A program made the translations under genes and the position numbers. Of a stretch of DNA of 6,907 bases, positions 1-5,647 are shown one piece after another. The stretch comes from an uncultured Coriobacteriales bacterium (GTDB lineage: Bacteria > Actinomycetota > Coriobacteriia > Coriobacteriales > UMGS124), in contig CAIFEU010000132.1 in NCBI GenBank assembly GCA_903789505.1, forward strand, positions 1 through 6,907, in the 5' to 3' direction. The notes beneath the pieces are model-generated. The model was not told the origin of the DNA. It searched no databases and saw only the letters and a program-made list of their open reading frames with translations. Position 1 is the first letter of the stretch. Each line of letters begins with the position of its first letter.

Positions 1-1
1 C

Positions 2-1951
2 CCGGGGCTCGAGTGGCTCGAGATACCCGAGCCCATCACCGACGCCGTCGACGCGGGTGAGGCCGACGTCGTCATCGTCGGCGCGGGCCTGGCGGGACTT
101 TCGGCGGCTCGCGCGGCGACCGAGGCGGGCGCAAGCGTCATCGTCGTCGAGGCGACCGACACCTGGCAGACGCGCGGGCAGGACGTGGGCGTCATCAACG
201 CCTCGGCACAGCTCGAGAACGGCATCGAGTACTCCGAGGAGGAGAAGAGCGAGGTGTGCCTCGCCCTGCAGCAGTACTCGGGCAACCGCGCCAACCAGGC
301 GCTGTACCGCGTCTGGGCCGACCGCTCCGGGCAGGACTGGGACTGGTGGTACAAGGATTTGCTCGAGCCCGCTGGGTACGGCTACGAGATCCCCCGCTGG
401 CCCATGCCTGACGAGCAGCCCTACGACACCTACGAGCCGGTCAGGGGCGAGTTCATCCCGCAGTTCATCAACTGCATCGAGTTCACGGTGCCCGAGGGCC
501 AGGAGGCCGGCATGAACGGCGGCTTCCCCGGGGCGATCGACCTGCTCGCCCAGGCGTCGATCGACGCCGGGGCGGACTTCCACTTCAACTGCCGCGCCCG
601 CCAGCTCGTCCGCGGCGACGACAACAATACGGGGCGCGTGACTGCCGTCATCGCCGAGGACGCCGACGGGGGCCACGTCAGGTTCACCGCAAAGAAGGCC
701 GTGATCCTGGCGACGGGCGACTACGGCCACAACGTGGACATGATGCAGGCGTGGTGCCCCTCGCAGCTGGAGCTCTCGCAGACCACCAACGTCTACAACG
801 GCACGCAGAACCAGGGCGACGGCCAGCTCATGGGCATGTGGGTCGGTGGCGTCCTGCAGGGGCTGCCGCACCCGTACATGGCCCACGGCATGCCCGGCGA
901 CCAGGGGGCGTTTCCCGGCCTGATTGTCAACATCAACGGCGAGCGCTTCATGAACGAGGACGTGCCCGGCCAGTCGTTCTCCAACCTCGCCGAGCTGCAG
1001 CCGCGCAAGGTGTGGTGGCTGCTGGTCGACGCCAACTACCCCAACGAGCTCCCGTACATCCAGCCCGGTCACGGCGCGCAGATGAGCTTTGGCGGCGACC
1101 TGGACGCCTGGAACGCCGCGGTGGCAACCGGGGACCGCGACACGATCGAGCAGGCAATCGCCGAGCAGGGCATCACGACCCCCTACGCCTGGACGATCGA
1201 GGAGCTCGCCGACGACATCCACGTGCCCGCCGACACCCTCGCGGCGACGGTGAAGCGCTACAACGAGCTGGCAGACCAGGGCTTCGACGCGGACTTCGGC
1301 AAGCAGGCTAAGCGCCTGTGGGCGCTGGACACCCCGCCGTACTTCTATTCCACCAGCACCTGGGCGTTCATGCTCACGATGGCAGGGCTCAAGACCAACA
1401 CGCAGGCGCAGGTCCTGGACCAGTTCGGCAACCCCATCCCCGGGCTGTTCGCCGTGGGCAACGTCCAGGGCGACCGCTTCGCGATCGACTACCCCACGCT
1501 GGTGACGGGCCTGTCGCACGCGATGTGCCTGACCTTCGGCCGCATCGCCGGGACCGCTGCCGCCGCCGAGGACCCGGGCGTGACCGAGCACGAGTCGCTC
1601 TACCGCGCGTGGAAGCTGGAGAACGACGCCGAGCAGGCGGCCAGCCAGTCCGCGGCGCTGGAGGCCGCGGCTGCCGCCACCTACAAGGACGGCACCTACA
1701 CCGCCAGCTCCAAGGGCATCGGCGGCGACGTGCCCGTGACCGTCACGATCGAGGGCGGCAAGATCGCCAGCGTCGAGGTGGGCGACAACTCCGAGACCCC
1801 GTCGCTGGGCGGCAAGGCCATCGAGGCCCTGCCGGCCGAGATCGTCGCGGCCAACGGCACCGACGGCGTGGACGCCTACTCGGGCGCCACGGTGACCTCG
1901 ACCGCGATCTTCACGGCCGTGGAGGACTGCCTGGAGCAGGCGGGCAAGTAG
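2..1951 (+). CDS. FAD-dependent fumarate-reductase-like flavoprotein with C-terminal FMN-binding domain (5' partial)
   Basis: The reading frame is open from base 2 to a TAG at 1949-1951, giving 649 visible residues; the N-terminus, probably including a Tat signal, lies before the window. Numbering is from the first visible codon. Residues 22-50 form a Rossmann strand-turn-helix with GAGLAG at 27-32, the FAD ADP-binding motif of the FAD_binding_2 family. The rest of the flavoprotein fold follows: HP at 290-291, the strand ending in RFMNE (to E319), and a closing IPGLFAVGNV segment near 480 before a FGRIAG helix. Residues 561-647 are an FMN_bind domain starting YKDGTYTAS and carrying D624-A-Y-S-G-A-T630, the ApbE-type flavinylation motif, so FMN is expected on Thr630. 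Family knowledge: such proteins are exported reductases with electrons passing FMN to FAD to substrate. Oddities: the position of the Shewanella FccA catalytic Arg402 (four after NE) is Gly323, and the active-site His pair before TMGG is Met-Leu. Substrate unknown. An ATG at 185 lies inside the FAD fold and is not the start. Confidence 0.93.
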   Translation, partial: PGLEWLEIPEPITDAVDAGEADVVIVGAGLAGLSAARAATEAGASVIVVEATDTWQTRGQDVGVINASAQLENGIEYSEEEKSEVCLALQQYSGNRANQALYRVWADRSGQDWDWWYKDLLEPAGYGYEIPRWPMPDEQPYDTYEPVRGEFIPQFINCIEFTVPEGQEAGMNGGFPGAIDLLAQASIDAGADFHFNCRARQLVRGDDNNTGRVTAVIAEDADGGHVRFTAKKAVILATGDYGHNVDMMQAWCPSQLELSQTTNVYNGTQNQGDGQLMGMWVGGVLQGLPHPYMAHGMPGDQGAFPGLIVNINGERFMNEDVPGQSFSNLAELQPRKVWWLLVDANYPNELPYIQPGHGAQMSFGGDLDAWNAAVATGDRDTIEQAIAEQGITTPYAWTIEELADDIHVPADTLAATVKRYNELADQGFDADFGKQAKRLWALDTPPYFYSTSTWAFMLTMAGLKTNTQAQVLDQFGNPIPGLFAVGNVQGDRFAIDYPTLVTGLSHAMCLTFGRIAGTAAAAEDPGVTEHESLYRAWKLENDAEQAASQSAALEAAAAATYKDGTYTASSKGIGGDVPVTVTIEGGKIASVEVGDNSETPSLGGKAIEALPAEIVAANGTDGVDAYSGATVTSTAIFTAVEDCLEQAGK

Positions 1952-1996
1952 GAGGTCGGCGGACAGGTGATGGGGCCGGTCGGACAGATTGAGAGC

Positions 1997-2017
1997 CGCC
2001 GGCCCCCTTCGCCGGCG
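1997..2017 (+). terminator. Possible transcription terminator hairpin after the first flavoprotein gene
   Basis: CGCCGGC (1997-2003) can pair with GCCGGCG (2011-2017) across a 7-base loop, 45 bases after the TAG. There is no T-run after the stem, so it is not a standard intrinsic terminator. It may be a weak or factor-assisted one, or chance in GC-rich DNA. Confidence 0.25.
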
Positions 2018-2155
2018 CCCGTCGCCGCGGGCCTTTGCGCCACGACCGGCCGACGCCAACGAGGGGCGGCAGCCTGAGGCCCCTCCCGCGAGCGCCGGAG
2101 CCTCCGTAGCGCCGACGATGATGCGGCCTCGAGAATCGCCTGGTCAGCGTGGCAA

Positions 2156-2172
2156 TACTCCACGATGGAGTA
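2156..2172. promoter_or_regulatory. 17-bp hyphenated palindrome, possible operator
   Basis: TACTCCA (2156-2162) and TGGAGTA (2166-2172) are perfect inverted repeats around a CGA centre. The size and symmetry suit a dimeric regulator, and the site lies about 160 bases upstream of the next start codon in the less GC-rich half of the gap. Flavoprotein reductase genes of Coriobacteriia are often controlled by LuxR-type regulators, but none is in this window, so the link is speculative. Confidence 0.35.
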
Positions 2173-2191
2173 GAGGGTTTCGGCGTGCGTC

Positions 2192-2207
2192 TGGCCTCCT
2201 AAGGCCA
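2192..2207. promoter_or_regulatory. Short hairpin with 6-bp stem
   Basis: TGGCCT (2192-2197) pairs perfectly with AGGCCA (2202-2207) over a CCTA loop. It lies between two other dyads upstream of the second flavoprotein gene. It could be part of a leader RNA or a binding site; the role is unknown. Confidence 0.25.
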
Positions 2208-2258
2208 ATCTCAACAACTTCATCGATGGCGGACATGCAGCGCCTTGCCTATAGCGGT

Positions 2259-2268
2259 ACTTGCAAGT
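2259..2268. promoter_or_regulatory. 10-bp perfect palindrome ACTTGCAAGT, possible operator
   Basis: ACTTGCAAGT is its own reverse complement and lies 61 bases before the ATG at 2330, just after the -10-like TATAGC at 2250-2255. If transcription starts here the palindrome would overlap the start site, a usual place for a repressor. No promoter could be confirmed. Confidence 0.3.
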
Positions 2269-2312
2269 GCGCCCCGCCCCGCGGCGAGGCGGCGGATGTC
2301 CCTTTCAAGACG

Positions 2313-2318
2313 AAAGGA
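2313..2318 (+). promoter_or_regulatory. Ribosome binding site AAAGGA that fixes the start at 2330
   Basis: AAAGGA lies 11 bases upstream of the ATG at 2330. An in-frame ATG at 2261 would put 23 non-conserved residues before the Tat signal. The 2330 start leaves the twin-arginine motif at residues 13-14, the normal position. Confidence 0.7.
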
Positions 2319-2329
2319 TTGGATGCGAC

Positions 2330-4201
2330 ATGAATGACGAGAGCTTGACGGAAGGGCGCGTCTCGCGCAGGGCGTTCATCGCGGCGGCCGGCCTGGCAGC
2401 CGCCTCCTCTGCGGTGGCTGCGTCCGCGCTGGCGGCGGAGGCCTCGGCGCCTGCGGATGGCGCCGCCCCCGCAGGTGGTGCGCCTACGGACGGCGCCGCA
2501 GGCGGCGCGCCCGCCGAGGGAGGCCCCGCCGGAGGCATCATGAGCGCGACCCCCACGACCCCGCCGTACTCGGGCGAGGACGACGTCGCCCGCGTCGACG
2601 CCAACGGCGATACGGTGTACTACTCGATGAGGCGAAACTGGGTGGGGGAGGCCCCGCAGATTGCCGACGCCGACGTCGCCCAGACGATCGACGCCGACGT
2701 GGTGGTGCTCGGCCTGGGCTACTCCGGCTCGCAGTGCTTCCGCATGGCCGCCGAGAAGGGCCTGACCGTGGTGGGCGTCGACGCGCAGGCCAAGGACGGC
2801 TTCACCACCTACGGCGGCCAGCTCGGCCACTTCAACTCCACCTGGCAGGAGGAGGTCCTGGGCGTCCCCAAGGACACGTTCGACCCGGTCGACTTCATCG
2901 ACTCCTACCAGCTGCAGAGCGCCGGCCGCGCCCAGCCCGACCTCATCCGCCAGTTCGCGTTCCGCAACGGCGAGATGGTCGACTGGATGATGGAGCTGCA
3001 GCCCGACCTCTCCGCGGTGACCGGCGTCGACACGATCGACCCCAACAGCGACTACAGCTACAAGAAGGGCTACTTCTGGACCTACCCGGCGGTCATCAAC
3101 CTGGGCTCGGGCGCGTTCTCGACCTCCGGCGAGTTCTGCACCGCGTCGGTGGACGCCGGCATCAGCGCCAGCCCCGACTCGCAGGCGCTCTACGGCCACA
3201 GCGCCCAGGTGCTGCTCAAGGACGACTCCGGCCGCGTGAGCGGCGCCATCGTGCGCGATGACGAGAGCGGCGACTACGTGCGGGTCAACGCCAAGGTGGG
3301 CGTGGTGCTGGCGTGCGGCGACTTCTCCGCCAACTCCGACATGTACAGCGCCCTGTGCACCGAGGTCCAGGAGTGCAACCCCTACACGCAGCTCGTCGGC
3401 AGCGGGCGCGACGGCTACGGCATCAAGATGGGCATCTGGGCCGGCGGCGTGATGGAGATCGGCCCGCGCGCCGCGATGGGCGGCGCCACGAGTGCCCTGC
3501 CCATGAGCTTCTTCGGCGCGGCCGCCGGCTGCTGGATCAACAAGTACGGCAAGAGGTTCTGCAACGAGGCGTTCGGCGTCCCGTTCGTCGCCGGCTGCCA
3601 GAGCGCCCGCCAGCCCATCGACTCTGACATCATCCAGGTGTGGGACGCCGGCCACTGGCGCGCGTTCGCGAGCAACCAGGCGCTCGGGCACTTCAACGCC
3701 TCGGACATCTCCTCGGCGAAGATGGACGAGTACCAGGCAAAGCTCGACGAGGCCTACGCCGCGGGGGCGGAGGGCGCCAACGGCGTGTACGCTGCCGACG
3801 ACCTCGAGACCCTCGCGGGCTACCTGGGCCTGGAGGGCGAGGCGGCGACGAACTTCGTCGAGTCGGTCCAGCGCTACAGCGGCTTTGCCGAGGCGGGACG
3901 CGACGAGGACTACGCCAAGCCCGCGGACATGATGTGGCCCATCGACGAGCCGCCCTTCTACGCCGAGAAGAACACCCGCAACGCCAACATCGTGCTGGTG
4001 ACCCTGTCGGGCCTGTTCGTGAATGGCGACCAGCAGGTGCTCGACCAGCACTTCGAGCCGATTCCCGGGCTGTTCGCGACCGGCAACTGCTCGGGCGGGC
4101 GCTTCCCGCTGCAGTACACGGCGCCGATGAACGGCATCTCGATCGGCTTCGCCACGGTGTTCGGCGCGCTTCTGGGTGAGCACCTGGGCGCGCAGGCGTA
4201 A
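2330..4201 (+). CDS. Tat-exported FAD-dependent fumarate-reductase-like flavoprotein without FMN domain
   Basis: 623 residues, ending at TAA 4199-4201. The N-terminus has a Tat signal: VSRRAFI with Arg13-Arg14, an Ala-rich hydrophobic stretch (18-35), and a likely cleavage site after ALA near 35. Residues about 37-70 are an Ala/Pro/Gly-rich linker. The FAD_binding_2 fold follows, with GLGYSG at 128-133 and a GGQLGHFNS segment shared in form with the paralogue at 5648. The substrate-domain strand ends CWINKYGKRFCNE (N412-E413). The closing FAD segment IPGLFATGNCSGGRF spans 578-592, and the protein stops about 30 residues later, so no FMN_bind domain is present. Electrons must therefore come from a separate carrier, perhaps a cytochrome or FMN protein. 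The residue aligning with FccA Arg402 is Val417 and the active-site His pair is absent, so fumarate is an unlikely substrate. Family knowledge points to reduction of an organic acceptor outside the membrane. The gene is preceded by a 378-base regulatory-looking gap, so it probably has its own promoter. Confidence 0.95.
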   Translation: MNDESLTEGRVSRRAFIAAAGLAAASSAVAASALAAEASAPADGAAPAGGAPTDGAAGGAPAEGGPAGGIMSATPTTPPYSGEDDVARVDANGDTVYYSMRRNWVGEAPQIADADVAQTIDADVVVLGLGYSGSQCFRMAAEKGLTVVGVDAQAKDGFTTYGGQLGHFNSTWQEEVLGVPKDTFDPVDFIDSYQLQSAGRAQPDLIRQFAFRNGEMVDWMMELQPDLSAVTGVDTIDPNSDYSYKKGYFWTYPAVINLGSGAFSTSGEFCTASVDAGISASPDSQALYGHSAQVLLKDDSGRVSGAIVRDDESGDYVRVNAKVGVVLACGDFSANSDMYSALCTEVQECNPYTQLVGSGRDGYGIKMGIWAGGVMEIGPRAAMGGATSALPMSFFGAAAGCWINKYGKRFCNEAFGVPFVAGCQSARQPIDSDIIQVWDAGHWRAFASNQALGHFNASDISSAKMDEYQAKLDEAYAAGAEGANGVYAADDLETLAGYLGLEGEAATNFVESVQRYSGFAEAGRDEDYAKPADMMWPIDEPPFYAEKNTRNANIVLVTLSGLFVNGDQQVLDQHFEPIPGLFATGNCSGGRFPLQYTAPMNGISIGFATVFGALLGEHLGAQA

Positions 4202-4208
4202 GGAGCCG

Positions 4209-4230
4209 CCGGTAAGCTGCGCGGTACCGG
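4209..4230 (+). terminator. Weak hairpin directly after the second flavoprotein gene
   Basis: CCGGTA (4209-4214) pairs with TACCGG (4225-4230) over a 10-base loop, starting 8 bases after the TAA. There is no T-run. It could protect the mRNA 3' end or act as a weak terminator, or be chance in this GC-rich stretch. Confidence 0.2.
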
Positions 4231-4338
4231 GGCGCGGCGTCGGGCGTCCCACCGGGATGGCGGGCGCCGCGGCGCTGCGCCCCATAGCGCGCGGGGCAGT
4301 GACGGCAGTCGGGCGAGGGCGGAGACTGTCGTCGGACG

Positions 4339-4344
4339 AGGAGG
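4339..4344 (+). promoter_or_regulatory. Strong ribosome binding site AGGAGG before the HemW-like gene
   Basis: A consensus AGGAGG lies 9 bases upstream of the ATG at 4354. It is the best Shine-Dalgarno in the window and supports both that start codon and active translation of this unusual gene. Confidence 0.8.
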
Positions 4345-4353
4345 GGGAATCGC

Positions 4354-5433
4354 ATGGCCGAGCGGGGGTCGCAGGGGCACCGGGTCGTCATGGGCCTGGG
4401 GATGCCGTTCTGGCCCGGCAGGGCGGCGTGGGCGACTCGGCAGGCGCTCGACCCCTCCCGCGTCGACGCGCGCGGCTACGTGGAGGCGCTGCGGCGCGAG
4501 GCGCTCGGCGCCGCCCCCGACTATGGCGACTGTCGGGTCGACGCCGTCATGGTGGGCGGGGGAGTCGCCGCCCACGTGGCGGACGACGCCCTGGGCGACC
4601 TGCTGTTCGACCTGCGCCGCTCCTATCGCCTCGGCAATCGTGCCCCCGACCCGGGCGCGGGGGCCGGCGCGGTGCCGCCCGATCGCCGGCCGGCCGAGGT
4701 CACGGTCCGCGCCCTGGCCGGGGCGTTCTCGGCGAGCTCGCTCGACATGTGCCGCCGCGGCCACGTCACGCGCCTCGAGCTCGACTACGCGACCTCCTCC
4801 CCGGCGGAGGCGTCGGCCCTGGGATGGCCCATGGGCCCCGAGGCGCTCGAGGTCACCCGGGAGGTCCTGTGCGGCGCGGGCGCGCGGCGGCGCCTGCCTA
4901 CCTGGCTCGACGTGAGCCTGCGCCTGCTCGTGGGGATACCGGGCCAGACGGCGCGCTCGGCGCGCGCGAGCGTCGAGGCGGCGCTGGGCTTCGGGGCGTC
5001 CGGAGTGAGCCTGCGCGCGGTCGCGCCCGGGCGCCTTCCCGCCCCGCGCGAGGCGACCGAGGAGGTCGCGGGGGCGATGGCGGAGCGGCTGGGGGAGGCG
5101 GGCATGTGCGAGTACCTGCCGGGCGAGTGGGCGCTGCCCGGGCACGAGTGCGCCTTCCGCGTCCTCGACGCGCGCGGCGCCGAGCGCCTCGGGTTCGGCC
5201 TGGGGTCGCTCACGCGCTTCGGAGGGACGTGGGCCCGCGACACCGCGGACCTCGCGACGTACCTGCGTGCAAGCGACGACCCCCGGGTCGCCGTCGCCGC
5301 GGCGGGGCAGCTCGGGCATGCGCCGGGCGACGGCGCGCCGCCCGGGGGGCCCCGCGCCCCCCCGGGGGGGGGGGGCGCGGGGGGGGGGCCGGGGGGCCCG
5401 GGGCGGGGCGACGGCGCGCTCGGGGGCGACTGA
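4354..5433 (+). CDS. HemW / coproporphyrinogen-oxidase-like radical-SAM relative lacking the cluster cysteines
   Basis: 359 residues as read. The protein tracks the HemW/HemN-like pattern throughout: an N-terminal MPFWPGRAAWA segment (17-27) where HemW has IPFCxxxCxYC; a helix ending YVEALRREA; GGG at 68-70 (the SAM-contacting GGGTPS region); an E-V-T-V-R strand and SLDMCRRGHVTRLELD; GIPGQT at 194-199; and LPGHEC at 261-266 followed by LGFGLGSLTRFGG, matching the PGHEC and LGLGAGAHS block. Yet the three [4Fe-4S] ligands are W20, A24 and A27, and the HemW heme motif HNxxYW reads FRVLDA (268-273). It should therefore not bind a radical-SAM cluster and is presumably a non-catalytic relative with an unknown role. 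The C-terminal HemN_C-type domain is not recognisable; from residue 330 the reading is a Pro/Gly tail encoded by a G/C homopolymer tract, so the true end is uncertain. The region is even richer in G+C than the flavoprotein genes. A strong AGGAGG argues that it is translated; slow decay as a pseudogene is the alternative. Confidence 0.75.
   Translation: MAERGSQGHRVVMGLGMPFWPGRAAWATRQALDPSRVDARGYVEALRREALGAAPDYGDCRVDAVMVGGGVAAHVADDALGDLLFDLRRSYRLGNRAPDPGAGAGAVPPDRRPAEVTVRALAGAFSASSLDMCRRGHVTRLELDYATSSPAEASALGWPMGPEALEVTREVLCGAGARRRLPTWLDVSLRLLVGIPGQTARSARASVEAALGFGASGVSLRAVAPGRLPAPREATEEVAGAMAERLGEAGMCEYLPGEWALPGHECAFRVLDARGAERLGFGLGSLTRFGGTWARDTADLATYLRASDDPRVAVAAAGQLGHAPGDGAPPGGPRAPPGGGGAGGGPGGPGRGDGALGGD
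5341..5426 (+). repeat. G/C homopolymer tract with potential G-quadruplex, at the 3' end of the HemW-like gene
   Basis: Nearly every base is G or C. G-runs are 6 (5344-5349), 12 (5364-5375), 10 (5379-5388), 6 (5391-5396), 4 (5400-5403), 4 (5405-5408) and 5 (5422-5426). A run of 7 C (5357-5363) directly abuts the 12-G run and can fold back on it. Such runs are prone to sequencing and assembly error and to replication slippage. A one- or two-base change would move the end of the upstream gene from 5433 to 5536 or 5567. Confidence 0.9.
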
Positions 5434-5490
5434 CGGCGTGGCTGCGGCTGACGGCGCGGTCGCGGCGTCACTGGCTGGGACCAGCGGGAG

Positions 5491-5533
5491 CCAATGGGAC
5501 GAAAGCCCAGCTCAGGGGCTACCCCTCCATTGG
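5491..5533 (+). other. 43-base nested stem-loop between the HemW-like gene and the last flavoprotein gene
   Basis: Outer arms CCAATGG (5491-5497) and CCATTGG (5527-5533) pair perfectly. Inside are two 6-base sides of a symmetric internal loop, then inner arms AGCCC (5504-5508) and GGGCT (5516-5520) around a 7-base loop. An alternative pairing, GCTGGG (5474-5479) with CCCAGC (5506-5511), would exclude the inner stem. It could be a terminator-like 3' structure of the upstream gene or part of the leader of the next gene. No T-run follows. Confidence 0.4.
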
Positions 5534-5577
5534 TGATGCACGGCGCCGGGGCGCGTGCGTAGGGTAAGTGCGATGGA

Positions 5578-5618
5578 CGAGCCGGCGGGGCGCCTCCGAT
5601 GGGCTGCCCGCCGGCTCG
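5578..5618. promoter_or_regulatory. Perfect 12-bp inverted repeat upstream of the last flavoprotein gene
   Basis: CGAGCCGGCGGG (5578-5589) and CCCGCCGGCTCG (5607-5618) are exact reverse complements separated by 17 bases, ending 29 bases before the ATG at 5648. As RNA it would make a very stable leader hairpin close to the ribosome binding site; as DNA it could be an operator. Lack of a T-run argues against a simple intrinsic terminator. Confidence 0.5.
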
Positions 5619-5632
5619 AGAGAGACTTCGAA

Positions 5633-5640
5633 GGAAGGGG
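5633..5640 (+). promoter_or_regulatory. Ribosome binding site for the last flavoprotein gene
   Basis: The purine stretch GGAAGGGG, preceded by AAGGA at 5631-5635, lies 7 bases before the ATG at 5648 and supports that start. It overlaps a small palindrome, CTTCGAAG (5626-5633). Confidence 0.6.
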
Positions 5641-5647
5641 TACCATC

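Larger units (their letters stand above)
1952..2329. other. 378-base intergenic region between two flavoprotein genes
   Basis: No convincing gene is seen here on either strand. The left part (1952-2130) is GC-rich and holds one short hairpin. The right part (about 2135-2265) is visibly less GC-rich than the flanking genes and holds four short dyads: 2156-2172, 2192-2207, 2221-2228 (CATCGATG) and 2259-2268. This pattern fits a promoter/operator region for the downstream flavoprotein gene. No clean -35/-10 pair was found; TATAGC at 2250-2255 is the only -10-like hexamer and has no good -35 partner. Confidence 0.6.

Noticed and set aside
2098..2223. Minus-strand segment starting MKLLRLALGGQTHAETLYS that looks more protein-like than other shadows
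   Set aside because: About 40 residues with ordinary composition, then low-complexity Arg/Pro sequence. No ribosome binding site or recognised family. It could be a relic of a lost gene, but the evidence is too thin to annotate.
2245..2273. TTGCCT as a -35 box for the second flavoprotein gene
   Set aside because: No -10-like hexamer lies at 16-18 bases downstream; the DNA there is GC-rich.
2249..4285. 678-codon open frame on the minus strand opposite the second flavoprotein gene
   Set aside because: It is the mirror of a strongly coding + strand gene in GC-rich DNA, where stops are rare in antisense frames. Its residues are Val/Ala/Arg/His-rich with no recognisable domain.
3958..5319. 453-codon minus-strand open frame spanning the second flavoprotein's end and the HemW-like gene
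   Set aside because: Arg/Pro/Ala-rich with no domain, and it overlaps two genes supported by homology on the other strand.
4176..5567. 463-codon + frame overlapping the HemW-like gene
   Set aside because: It is a Gly/Arg/Ala-rich shadow with no motif. Homology lies in the 4354 frame. Its end would matter only if the G/C tract contains a frameshift.
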